Shown piece after piece: positions 1-6,934 of a stretch of 32,218 nt of DNA. How positions within the stretch are numbered: position 1 is the stretch's first letter; the number at the start of each line of letters is the position of its first letter. The stretch is taken from contig SHVW01000022.1 in assembly GCA_009694085.1 (NCBI GenBank), positions 1-32,218 on the forward strand. The letters run 5' to 3'. Under the pieces are notes generated by a model. That model had not been told where the DNA came from. It ran no database searches and saw only the letters and a program-made list of their open reading frames with translations. Source of the DNA: Alphaproteobacteria bacterium (GTDB taxonomy: Bacteria; Pseudomonadota; Alphaproteobacteria; SHVW01). The translations under genes were made by a program, and so were the position numbers.

Positions 1-150
1 GCCAGCCGCGTATCGACCACGCGCGAGACCGTGGCACGCGTTTTCGGCGACCTGGCCCAGCAGGGGATTATTCACCGCGAGGGCGATGCGCTCCGGGTCG
101 GCGATTTGCAGAAATTGGAAGAGATGGTCCTTCAGTTTTGCAGCGAGTAG
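1..150 (+). CDS. Crp/Fnr-family transcriptional regulator, C-terminal fragment
   Basis: The frame is open from base 1 and ends at TAG 148-150, giving the last 49 residues of a protein whose start lies outside the window. It reads as the winged helix-turn-helix of the Crp/Fnr family. The motif STTRETVARVFGDL is followed by a wing of the type GIIHREGDALRV. In CRP the recognition helix reads RETVGR, whose two Arg and one Glu contact the TGTGA half-site. Here the same positions are kept (RETVAR), unlike the E..SR pattern of FNR. This predicts recognition of TGTGA-N6-TCACA, and two such sites lie 100-280 bp downstream. The sensor domain is not visible, so the effector is unknown. The family is clear; CRP-like specificity is an inference from the helix. 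Confidence 0.85.
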   Translation, partial: ASRVSTTRETVARVFGDLAQQGIIHREGDALRVGDLQKLEEMVLQFCSE

Positions 151-248
151 ATTTTAAAGGACAACACTTTAATAATAGATAGTTATATTATTTTTATAAT
201 CTAAAACATTATTAAACGTCAGCTCGGATTCCAACAAATTTCCCCACC

Positions 249-264
249 TGTGACGACGGTCACA
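249..264. promoter_or_regulatory. CRP-like palindromic site 1
   Basis: TGTGA (249-253), six bases, then TCACA (260-264) is a perfect match to the core CRP consensus TGTGA-N6-TCACA. It lies about 100 bp downstream of a regulator whose recognition helix is CRP-like, just after an AT-rich stretch (about 151-220). A GC-rich hairpin follows at 361-382, so the site could control a short transcript. Binding is inferred. Confidence 0.5.
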
Positions 265-360
265 GCGTTCGACGCGGAAGGGAGCGATGCTGTCCTTGTC
301 GGCGGATCGTTCCCCACGAATGGTTGGCCGGCATTTCGTACCCCGCGTATCGCACAAACT

Positions 361-388
361 GGGCCGGCCTCTGCGCCGGCCCGTATTT
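361..388 (+). terminator. Terminator-like GC hairpin
   Basis: A perfect 8-bp stem, GGGCCGGC (361-368) with GCCGGCCC (375-382), has a six-base loop and is followed by GTATTT. The T-run is short, so this is a weak intrinsic terminator. The right arm and tail are duplicated: the 15-bp unit CCGGCCCGTATTTCG occurs in exact tandem at 376-390 and 391-405. It could end a short transcript driven from the CRP-like site at 249-264. No open frame in this interval looks coding. Confidence 0.35.
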
Positions 389-412
389 CGCCGGCCCGTA
401 TTTCGATTGAGG

Positions 413-428
413 TGTGACGACCGTCACC
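413..428. promoter_or_regulatory. CRP-like palindromic site 2
   Basis: TGTGA (413-417), six bases, then TCACC (424-428) is a one-mismatch version of the CRP core and shares its N6 start (CGAC) with site 1. A possible -10 element TAGGAT lies at 453-458. This puts the palindrome centre about 42-45 bp upstream of the expected transcription start, close to a class II activator position. The transcript it would drive is the putative small RNA at 461-544. Confidence 0.45.
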
Positions 429-460
429 GCGCCGGGGGGGCTCGCGGCACGTTAGGATCG

Positions 461-544
461 AAGCATCGAGAGACCATCACCCTCCTCCTCTCGGACTGGC
501 AACCTCCCCCGGGCCGGAGCCCCCTCCGGCCCGGTTTTCTTTTT
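461..544 (+). ncRNA. Putative trans-acting small RNA with anti-Shine-Dalgarno loop
   Basis: No convincing reading frame covers this interval, but it has the architecture of a short regulatory RNA. A hairpin pairs CGAGAG (467-472) with CTCTCG (488-493) and displays a 15-base loop containing CCCTCCTC, complementary to Shine-Dalgarno sequences. A single-stranded CU-rich linker (AACCTCCCC) follows, then a strong intrinsic terminator (509-544). A candidate -10 (453-458) and a CRP-like box (413-428) lie directly upstream. Exposed CCUCCUCCC-type loops followed by a terminator are known from the alphaproteobacterial alpha-r14 and cuckoo/CcsR small RNAs. Membership in either family is not established. 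The 5' end is estimated from the -10 element. The interval could instead be a leader or trailer fragment of a longer transcript. Confidence 0.5.
509..544 (+). terminator. Strong intrinsic terminator
   Basis: An uninterrupted 11-bp stem, CCGGGCCGGAG (509-519) with CTCCGGCCCGG (524-534), closes a CCCC tetraloop and is followed by TTTTCTTTTT (535-544). This is the clearest rho-independent terminator in the window. It points rightwards and ends 73 bp before the DUF2806-like gene, so it must end a transcript starting upstream, most simply the putative small RNA. Confidence 0.85.
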
Positions 545-617
545 GCAAGGCCTTCGGCCTTGCCCGGGGCACGCAATCCTGCATCATGGGCCCCTTGCCG
601 CAACTCGAGCAGGTCCC

Positions 618-1481
618 ATGCCCGCGCGCGATCTATCCCCCACGCCGATTCCGAGCCAGGCGCTGCTCGATGCGCTCCAGGTCGAGCTTGGTTTCGAACG
701 TGCCGGCAGCTTGGCGACGTTGCGCGACCGCGCTTCCCGCCGGCTGGAGCGGCAGGAAGCGCGGCGGCAGATCAACCTGGAAAACATCGCCCGGCGCACG
801 CTCGATCGGGTGGCGATCGATGCCGCCGGCGCGATCGATCCGCTTTGGCTCGCGCGCTTCGCCGAATCGGCAGCCGAGATCGAAGACGAATCGCTCCAGG
901 ATCTGTGGTCGCGCGCACTGGCGCAGGAGGCGACGCGACCCGGCGCCATTTCGTTGCGCACCTTGACCGTATTGCGCGACCTGTCCGGCCCTCATGTCTC
1001 GCTTTTCGCCGGATTTGCGCGCTTCGCGATCAACAATTTCGTGATGCGGCTGGAGGAGGCCTTTTTCGAAGGCAAGGGCCTAGCACCGGACGACCTTCTG
1101 CTGTTCGAAGAACTCGGCCTGCTCCGACCGGGTTCGGGCCAGGTCAAGACGTTCAAAAGCCAAAGCGAAGATAGCTATGTCACCCATCTGCTCTACCGCG
1201 ATCAGGTGTTGCGGGTGACGCACGAAACCAACAAAAAACCGCTCGCCCTGCCTTGCCACCGATTGACCGCAGCCGGTGCCGAGTTGGCTGAAATCCTGCC
1301 GGTCGAAGAAGACAGCGACTACATCGTCGGCATGACGGGATGGCTGGCCAAGCGCGGCTATCGTGTGGCGCAGGCGCGTATCAACGCGCGTTCCGATCGC
1401 AACACGGTGACCAGTCATTCCCCGTTCTGCGAACTTTATCCCTATGACCGCCGCCGCCGTTTGAAACGCGCCGGCCGTTAA
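618..1481 (+). CDS. DUF2806-like domain protein
   Basis: The product is 287 aa with function unknown. The middle carries the pattern typical of DUF2806/TIGR03899-like proteins: an R..QINLENIARR segment, then DPLWLARFAESAAEIEDESL, a conserved 'LQDLWSRALAQE' run, and 'PGAISLRTLTVLRDL'. A hydrophobic stretch around 'LFAGFARFAINNFV' follows, and the C-terminal third is less recognisable. ATG 618 was chosen over the in-frame ATG at 543 because 543 lies on the T-tract of the terminator at 509-544, and GAGCAGG precedes 618. The gene stands alone and converges with the minus-strand gene at 1501, with 19 bp between stops. No catalytic motif was recognised. It is a soluble protein as far as can be seen. 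Confidence 0.7.
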   Translation: MPARDLSPTPIPSQALLDALQVELGFERAGSLATLRDRASRRLERQEARRQINLENIARRTLDRVAIDAAGAIDPLWLARFAESAAEIEDESLQDLWSRALAQEATRPGAISLRTLTVLRDLSGPHVSLFAGFARFAINNFVMRLEEAFFEGKGLAPDDLLLFEELGLLRPGSGQVKTFKSQSEDSYVTHLLYRDQVLRVTHETNKKPLALPCHRLTAAGAELAEILPVEEDSDYIVGMTGWLAKRGYRVAQARINARSDRNTVTSHSPFCELYPYDRRRRLKRAGR

Positions 1482-1500
1482 TTCAACACGACCGGGGGAC

Positions 1501-2266
1501 TTAAGACCCGCTGGGGCGCGGCGTTCTGTGCGGTTGAGACCGTTCGGCCGGGGCTGATTTCTGCTGGTTTCGCTGCGCGGCCTCGGGGAGAGGCGCGATT
1601 TTGGGTGCTGCCTCGCGCGCGCTGGCCCACACCTTTTCGGTCGTCGCCTTGGCCGCCACGCGCGGCGCCGCCGGTGCGGCCTCCGGTTTCTCGATCGGAG
1701 CCATGACGGTCGGTTGGGCCGGCGTCTTCGGCAAATTGGGCATCATCTCGACCACATTCGACGCGGCCGCGGCCGGCTTCTCTTCCACCGGCAGAGGTGC
1801 CGGCGCCGGCTTCGGCGATTGGTGCCGCTCCAACGGCACCACCACAGGCGTCGGGCGCGCCGGGCGGGGTGCCGGTTCGATCGCCGCCGGCCGCTGGGGC
1901 ACCGGGCCTCGGTTCGGGCTGTTTGATTTCGGCAAGACGAGGCGGCGCAGGCCGTGCCGGCATGGCCTCGACGATCGGGGTCAGCAAGGCCGGCGTCGGC
2001 AATTTGGCGAGCGCCTGCACGGGTTCGCCGGCATTTCCGACCGACTCGCGCGCCTGCTCGAATGCGGTATGGCCGATCTGATTACGCTTGGTTCCGGGTA
2101 GGGCGTTGAACACGGAACTGGCCGTGAGATAATCGACAAGATCTCCAGTTTCGTATGCATTTTTAATGGTTTGATAGACTAAGCTAACCTTTCCCATAAC
2201 CTTATGCGAGGCATCGGACAGGATCCCCATGGCACGACGCTGCATGTCATCGAAGTCGGACGCCAT
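1501..2266 (-). CDS. Hypothetical Pro/Ala-rich protein, apparent frameshift
   Basis: The N-terminal ~110 residues (start MASDFDDMQRRAMG at 2266) look like a real alpha-helical domain of unknown family. Further on, the original frame becomes Gly/Arg-rich like a shadow frame. The neighbouring frame, shifted by one base, gives a natural Pro/Ala/Lys/Glu-rich tail (for example VVVPLERHQSPKPAPAPLPV) ending at TAA 1501-1503. Removing one C from the CCCC run (complement of 1896-1899) joins the two parts into a smooth 254-aa protein. The sequence therefore carries one extra base, through mutation or a sequencing error in a homopolymer. The gene follows the bactofilin gene by 63 bp on the same strand, so a structural or envelope role is possible but unproven. 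If the frame is not repaired, the product would end at 1478. Confidence 0.5.
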
Positions 2267-2329
2267 AGAGCGGAAAAACCTTGCAATTCCAACGCGGCCT
2301 CTTAAAAGACCGCTCCTACCGGATGAATC

Positions 2330-2809
2330 TTAAGGCAAATATGTGCCCGACGCCAGCGCCGTTGGTCGGTCGAGGGTGCGCAACGCCTCCGGCTTGCCCC
2401 GGAGCATGCTGCAATCGGCGTCAAGATAGGCGCCGCGTTCGACCGACAGACTCTCATAGGACAAAGAGCCCAGCACCCGGCATGTGGCGCCGAGTTTGAC
2501 CGCGTGGCCGACGATGCTGCCGCTGACCTCGCCGTGGACGGTAACGTCGCGGGCAACAATGTTGCCGTTGACCGCGCCGGTCCGTCCGATCAGCAACACG
2601 CGGCAGGCGACGTTACCATCCATCACGCCATCGAGTTCGATGTCGCCCTCGCTCCGGATATTTCCTTGAAATACAATTTTGGCGGCAAGTACGGCCGTCT
2701 TATTGGGCGGAACGGTTTTCACCCAGACCTCCAGGGATGAAACGGGCGGCGCGACAGCAGTTACCTGTGCCGCGACCCGATTTGTAACAGATTTTCCGAT
2801 CTCGCCCAA
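2330..2809 (-). CDS. Bactofilin (polymer-forming cytoskeletal protein)
   Basis: The product is 159 aa, the usual size. The core, about residues 40-135, shows the bactofilin beta-helix signature: 'IVFQGNIRSEGDIELDG' , 'DGNVACRVLLIGRTGAVNG', 'DVTVHGEVSGSIVGHAVKL', with a Gly/Val pattern every few residues. The flanking tails are short and disordered. Bactofilins self-assemble without nucleotide at the inner membrane and scaffold morphogenesis or flagellar/peptidoglycan enzymes. The start is a TTG at 2809. The only nearby ATG (2817) is out of frame, and the frame is closed upstream by the stop of the preceding gene (2840-2842). The gene lies 30 bp after the FliL-like fragment and 63 bp before the frameshifted gene, all on the minus strand, so they probably form one transcript. 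The family call is firm; the start is uncertain. Confidence 0.88.
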   Translation of the reverse strand: MGEIGKSVTNRVAAQVTAVAPPVSSLEVWVKTVPPNKTAVLAAKIVFQGNIRSEGDIELDGVMDGNVACRVLLIGRTGAVNGNIVARDVTVHGEVSGSIVGHAVKLGATCRVLGSLSYESLSVERGAYLDADCSMLRGKPEALRTLDRPTALASGTYLP

Positions 2810-2839
2810 GCCGCCATCGACGGTTGGCGCATACGCGGC

Positions 2840-3142
2840 TTACTGGACGCGCAGATCGCTGATATTGACGCTCAGAATCTCCAGGGGCGGTTTGAACACG
2901 GCCCGCATCCGCTCCACCAGGTCTTGCCGCATCTTGATAAAGCCGGGATCGTCCAAAAATTTATCCGGATCCTGGCGATGGAAATAGGTCGCCACGACGT
3001 CCTGCAAACGCGCCAAATTGGCTTTGCAGCGCTCGATATCTTCCTCCCTTTTCAATTTGATGTTCAGTTTCAACTGCAAGAACAGCCCGTAAGGCCCCCC
3101 CTTGCGCCCAAGGGCAACGGCGGCGGGGTCTTTCTGTACCAC
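2840..3142 (-). pseudogene. FliL-like flagellar basal-body protein, C-terminal fragment
   Basis: The ~100 residues resemble the periplasmic C-terminal part of FliL: a beta strand 'LFLQLKLNIKLK', a helix around 'EEDIERCKANLARLQDVV', then 'MRQDLVERMRAV', and an ending 'ILSVNISDLRVQ' close to the usual terminal ...VQ. FliL is normally 150-170 aa with an N-terminal transmembrane helix; that part is absent. The GTG at 3142 is only the first start codon in frame. The sequence just beyond it codes, on the other strand, for an alpha/beta hydrolase that has itself lost its 5' half. I therefore read this as a truncated gene at a rearrangement point. FliL assists torque generation at the flagellar stator. 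The family call is moderate because only the C-terminal half can be judged. Confidence 0.55.
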
Positions 3143-3663
3143 TACCCCCGGCTGGCCGTGCTCGACATCTGCCCGACCCTGGAGATGTTCGAGTCAACCG
3201 ACCGGGCCTTCGCCACGGGGTACTATCACTGGTTCTTCCTGATCCAACCCTTCGACCTGCCCGAGCGCATGATCGGCGCCGATCCCGAATTCTATCTACG
3301 CCGGAAGCTCGGTCATTGGGGGCGCGACAGCGGCGCGTTTACGCCGGAGGCCATGGCCGAATACATCCGCTCTTTCAGCGACCGCGCAACGATTCATGCG
3401 ACCTGCGAGGACTATCGCGCGGCGGCTGGCATCGACCTCGACCACGACCGAGCCGACCGGTACGTCAAGCTGGCCTGTCCTCTGTTGGCGTTGTGGGGCG
3501 CCAAGGGGTTCGTCGCGCGCAGCTTCGACGTGCTCGACGTCTGGCGCCGCCGAGCGGCGGACGTCGGCGGCGCAGCGCTGCCCTCCGGCCATTTCCTGGC
3601 CGAGGAAGCGCCGGATGAAACCTATCGGGCCCTGGTCGATTTCCTATCGCGAGCCCTGGAGCG
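3143..3663 (+). pseudogene. Alpha/beta-hydrolase (haloacetate dehalogenase / epoxide hydrolase type), 3' fragment
   Basis: From 3143 the plus strand codes for the second half of an alpha/beta-fold hydrolase. It has LAVLDICPTLEMFE, 'FATGYYHWFFLIQPFDLPE', 'YIRSFSDRATIHATCEDYR', 'CPLLALWGAKG' and a catalytic-His segment 'LPSGHFLAEEAPDE'. These match the haloacetate/fluoroacetate dehalogenase-like family of about 290-300 aa. The nucleophile elbow and the first ~120 residues are missing. Upstream sequence belongs to a FliL-like gene on the other strand. The frame also lacks a stop after the expected end and runs into the next gene, so the 3' end is damaged too. The end given here is where family similarity stops. 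It cannot make an active enzyme. Confidence 0.75.
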
Positions 3664-3719
3664 ACAGAACTTGGGAACGATCTTGCCTAAAGCATCGGTT
3701 TCGCCACATATAGCCCGCC

Positions 3720-4436
3720 ATGACCGACAAGCCCCCGGCTTCCCCCGCGTCAATCCCGGCAACCGCCTTCCACACCAGTGTGATCGTGCGGCTGCGCGCC
3801 TATTTCCTGGCCGGTGTGCTGATCACCGCGCCGATCGGCATCACGATCTATCTGGCCTGGCAGTTCATCCGCTACGTCGACACCACCGTCGCGCCGCTGC
3901 TGCCCGACCGCTACCACCCGGCGACCTACCTGCCGTTCTCGGTCCCTGGCTTCGGCGTCGTGATGGTTGTGGTTGGGTTGACCCTGATCGGTTTTTTCAC
4001 GGCCGGCTTTGTCGGCCGCTTCCTCGTGCGGGTCAGCGAAAGCGTGCTCAGCCGCATGCCCGTGGTGCGCGGCCTCTACGGCGCGATCAAGCAGATTTTC
4101 GAGACCGTCTTCAAGAGCCAGTCCAACGCTTTCCAACAAGTCGTGTTGGTCGAATTTCCCTGCCCCGAGGCCTGGTCCATGGGCTTCATCTCGGGCAACA
4201 CCGAGGGCGAGGTGGGCGACAATCTGCCCAACGACATGGTCAACGTGTTCGTGCCCATGACGCCCAACATCACCTCGGGCTATTTGATCTTCGTGCCCCG
4301 GCGCAAGCTGGTGCCGCTATCCATGTCGGTGGAGGACGGGCTGAAGATGGTGATCTCCATCGGCATCGTCACGCCGCCGGACCGCCGGCTGGAGCGGGTG
4401 GCGGAACTGGCGCGGAGCCAGCAGGCCGCGCAGTAG
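3720..4436 (+). CDS. DUF502 family inner-membrane protein
   Basis: The product is 238 aa. Two transmembrane segments are clear: about residues 27-50 (YFLAGVLITAPIGITIYLAW) and 78-100 (FGVVMVVVGLTLIGFFTAGF). The DUF502 core follows: 'RMPVVRGLYGAIKQIFETVF', 'QVVLVEFPCPEAWSMGF', and 'VFVPMTPNITSGYLIFVPRR', ending in 'GIVTPPDR'. The function is unknown. In plants a DUF502 member is a Golgi membrane protein, but the bacterial role is unassigned. In alphaproteobacteria this gene is commonly found beside recG, as here, where the two converge with 78 bp between stops. ATG 3720 follows directly on the degraded hydrolase. Confidence 0.9.
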   Translation: MTDKPPASPASIPATAFHTSVIVRLRAYFLAGVLITAPIGITIYLAWQFIRYVDTTVAPLLPDRYHPATYLPFSVPGFGVVMVVVGLTLIGFFTAGFVGRFLVRVSESVLSRMPVVRGLYGAIKQIFETVFKSQSNAFQQVVLVEFPCPEAWSMGFISGNTEGEVGDNLPNDMVNVFVPMTPNITSGYLIFVPRRKLVPLSMSVEDGLKMVISIGIVTPPDRRLERVAELARSQQAAQ

Positions 4437-4514
4437 GGTTTAGGGGTTTGCTAACAGGCCAGGCAAGCACAAGAACGCGCAACATCGCGGCACCTTGGAA
4501 CGGTATGCACTTCA

Positions 4515-6602
4515 TCATCCGCTCCTCAAATTCTTCACCGCCGCATCGCGCTGGAACAGGTACAGCAACACCCGCAGCGCCTTCCCGCGTTCCCCCATCA
4601 AATCAGGATCGCGGCCCTGGATCAGCTTCACATCGTCGCGCGCGGCGGCCAGCAACTCGCCATGGACGGCCAGATTGGCCAAGCGAAACTCGGGCAAACC
4701 GCTCTGGCGCGTGCCGAGCAATTCGCCGGCGCCGCGCAGGCGAAGATCCTCCTCGGCGATGCGGAAGCCGTCCTCGGTTTCGCGAATGATCTGCAGGCGC
4801 GACCGCGCCACCTCGGTCAGCGGCGTTTGGTAGAGCAGGATGCAGGTGGATTTAGCCTGGCCCCGGCCGATCCGGCCGCGCAATTGGTGAAGCTGCGCCA
4901 GGCCGAAGCGTTCGGCATGTTCGATCACCATGATTGTGGCGTCGGGCACGTCGACGCCGACCTCGATCACCGTGGTGGCGACCAGGATGTCGAGCCCGCC
5001 GCCCGGTGTGGCGAAGGCCTCCATGGCACGGTCGCGCTCCGGCCCCTTCATCTGGCCGTGGACCAGGCCGACGCGCTCGCCGAATCGTCCGCGCAGCTCG
5101 GCCTGGCGGTCGGCGGCGGCGGCCAAATCGGTCAACTCGGATTCCTCGACCAGGGGACAGACCCAATAGACCTTGGCGCCCGCCACGACCGCGCGGCCGA
5201 CGGCATCGACCACCTCGGCCATGCGGTCGAGCGGCACGGTGCGGGTGTCGATGGGCTGCCGGCCCGCCGGCTTCTCGGTCAGGCGCGAGGCGTCGAGATC
5301 GCCATAGGCGGTCAGCTTCAGGGTGCGCGGGATCGGCGTTGCCGTCATCACCAGCATGTCCACCGCCTTGCCCTTGGCTGCCAGCGTGACGCGCTGGTGG
5401 ACGCCGAAGCGGTGCTGCTCGTCGATCACGGCCAACGCCAAATCATGAAATTCCACCTCGTCCTGGAACAGGGCGTGGGTCCCGATGGCGATATCGACGG
5501 TGCCGCCGGCCAGTCCATCCAGCACCGCGGCGCGCGCCTTGCCGCGGTCGCGCCCGGTCAGCAAGGCGATGCGCACGCCTGAAGCAGCCGCAATGGGTGC
5601 AATGGTCTGGAAATGCTGGCGCGCGAGAATTTCGGTCGGCGCCATCAAAGCGGCCTGCGCGCCGGTTTCGACGGCGTTGAGCATGGCCAGCAGGGCCACG
5701 ATGGTCTTGCCGCTGCCCACATCGCCCTGGAGCAGGCGCAACATGCGCAAGGGCTCGGCCATATCGGCCAGAATCTCGGCCAGCGCGTTCTTTTGCGAGC
5801 CCGTGAGTTCGTAGGGCAGGGCGGCGAGCGCCAGGGCGCGCAGGCGGCCGTCGCCGGCAACCACCCGGCCCATCAACTTGCGCTGATGGGCACGCACCAG
5901 GGCGAGGGCGAGCTGATTGGCCAGCAATTCGTCATAGGCCAGCCGCTGGCGGACCGGATGGGTCGGCTCCAGATCGGCTTCGCCCTCGGGCCCATGGGCG
6001 GCGGTCAGCGCGGCGCGCCAAGTCGTCCAGCCCTGCTGTTTCAGCCAGGCCGGATCCTGCCATTCCGGCAATTCCGGCGCGCGGGCGAGCGCGGCGCGGA
6101 TGGCCTTGCCGACGATCTTCAAGGTCAACCCGGCCGTCAACGGATAGACCGGTTCGACCGCCTGAAGCCCCGCGGCTTCTTCCACGGTGACGATATGGTC
6201 GGGGTGGCCCATCTGGAGCTGGTCGTTGAACGCCTCGATCTGGCCGCTGACCACCCGCGTTTCGTTGGGCGGCAGCAGCTTGGTCAGCCAATCCTGGCGC
6301 GCGTTGAAAAACACGAGCTGGAGCGTGCCGGTCTCGTCGGCGCAGATGACCTTGTAGGGCCGGCGCGGATTGTGCGGCGGTTCGTGTTTCCACACCTTGA
6401 CCGTGATGGTGGCGACGCGGCCGGGTATCGCGTCGCGAATCTTAGGCGCGTAGCGCCGGTCGATCAGCCCGGCCGGCAGATGCCAGAGCAAATCCACCAC
6501 ATGGGCGCCTACGGCCTTTTTGACCAATTTGCCCAAGCGCGGGCCGATGCCGGAAAGCGCGGTCACGGGCGCGAAGAGGGGGAACAGGATTTCCGGGCGC
6601 AT
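4515..6602 (-). CDS. recG: ATP-dependent DNA helicase RecG
   Basis: RecG reverses and remodels stalled replication forks and branch-migrates Holliday junctions. The wedge/OB domain occupies roughly the first 160 residues ('VATITVKVW', 'ADETGTLQLVFFNARQDWL'). The helicase core follows, with Walker A GDVGSGKT (about residues 293-300 from this start), DEQHRFGVHQR as the Walker B/DEQH box, TATPIPRTL, and the C-terminal 'QLHQLRGRIGRG' and 'TRQSGLPEF' motifs. The length is close to the usual ~695 aa. I chose ATG 6602 because family members begin with an 'MRPEILFPLFAPVTAL'-like sequence. An in-frame ATG at 6626 would add eight residues; neither has a good ribosome-binding site. The gene is divergent from sdhE with only 35-59 bp between starts. 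Confidence 0.95.
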   Translation of the reverse strand: MRPEILFPLFAPVTALSGIGPRLGKLVKKAVGAHVVDLLWHLPAGLIDRRYAPKIRDAIPGRVATITVKVWKHEPPHNPRRPYKVICADETGTLQLVFFNARQDWLTKLLPPNETRVVSGQIEAFNDQLQMGHPDHIVTVEEAAGLQAVEPVYPLTAGLTLKIVGKAIRAALARAPELPEWQDPAWLKQQGWTTWRAALTAAHGPEGEADLEPTHPVRQRLAYDELLANQLALALVRAHQRKLMGRVVAGDGRLRALALAALPYELTGSQKNALAEILADMAEPLRMLRLLQGDVGSGKTIVALLAMLNAVETGAQAALMAPTEILARQHFQTIAPIAAASGVRIALLTGRDRGKARAAVLDGLAGGTVDIAIGTHALFQDEVEFHDLALAVIDEQHRFGVHQRVTLAAKGKAVDMLVMTATPIPRTLKLTAYGDLDASRLTEKPAGRQPIDTRTVPLDRMAEVVDAVGRAVVAGAKVYWVCPLVEESELTDLAAAADRQAELRGRFGERVGLVHGQMKGPERDRAMEAFATPGGGLDILVATTVIEVGVDVPDATIMVIEHAERFGLAQLHQLRGRIGRGQAKSTCILLYQTPLTEVARSRLQIIRETEDGFRIAEEDLRLRGAGELLGTRQSGLPEFRLANLAVHGELLAAARDDVKLIQGRDPDLMGERGKALRVLLYLFQRDAAVKNLRSG

Positions 6603-6661
6603 GGGTTGCTGATGGCTGACAGACATATTCGAAGGCTCTATACCATAGCCCCGCCACAGCC

Positions 6662-6925
6662 ATGACCGACACGCAAGATATCCGCCTGAAGAAATTGCTC
6701 TTTCGCAGCCAGCACCGGGGGACGCGGGAGAGCGATCTATTGCTCGGCGGTTTCGCCGCCGCCAACCTCGCGACCATGACGCCGGAGCAACTCGATCGCT
6801 ACGAGGCGTTGCTGGAGGAAAACGACGCCGATCTGATCGACTGGATCACCGGCCGTTCGGCGCCGCCCGTAAGCCGCGATCATGATATTCTAAACCTCTT
6901 AGTTAACTTTAGATTAAAGACATAG
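6662..6925 (+). CDS. sdhE: FAD assembly factor SdhE
   Basis: The product is 87 aa and all-helical. It has the diagnostic RGTRE (RGxxE) motif at residues 19-23, 'ESDLLLGGFA' and 'LDRYEALLEENDADLIDWITG'. SdhE promotes covalent attachment of FAD to succinate dehydrogenase subunit A and related flavoproteins in the cytoplasm. The length fits the family. It is divergent from recG and lies 9 bp upstream of mfd, an arrangement common in alphaproteobacteria, so sdhE and mfd are probably co-transcribed. Confidence 0.93.
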   Translation: MTDTQDIRLKKLLFRSQHRGTRESDLLLGGFAAANLATMTPEQLDRYEALLEENDADLIDWITGRSAPPVSRDHDILNLLVNFRLKT

Positions 6926-6934
6926 AAAATTGAT

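Noticed and set aside
3663-3719. A possible frameshifted end of the alpha/beta hydrolase (TAA at 3688-3690 in another frame)
   Set aside because: The family similarity ends before this point and there is no clear shift site, so I only record that the original frame has no stop.
2924-4789. A very long plus-strand open frame of over 600 codons
   Set aside because: It runs through parts of three unrelated loci. Only 3143-3663 has recognisable family sequence; the rest is antisense to the FliL-like fragment or RecG, or is an alternate frame of the DUF502 gene.
6627-6661. Divergent promoter between recG and sdhE
   Set aside because: A TATAGA on the minus strand (6642-6637) could be a -10 for recG, but no -35 partner was found, and the recG start is itself uncertain.
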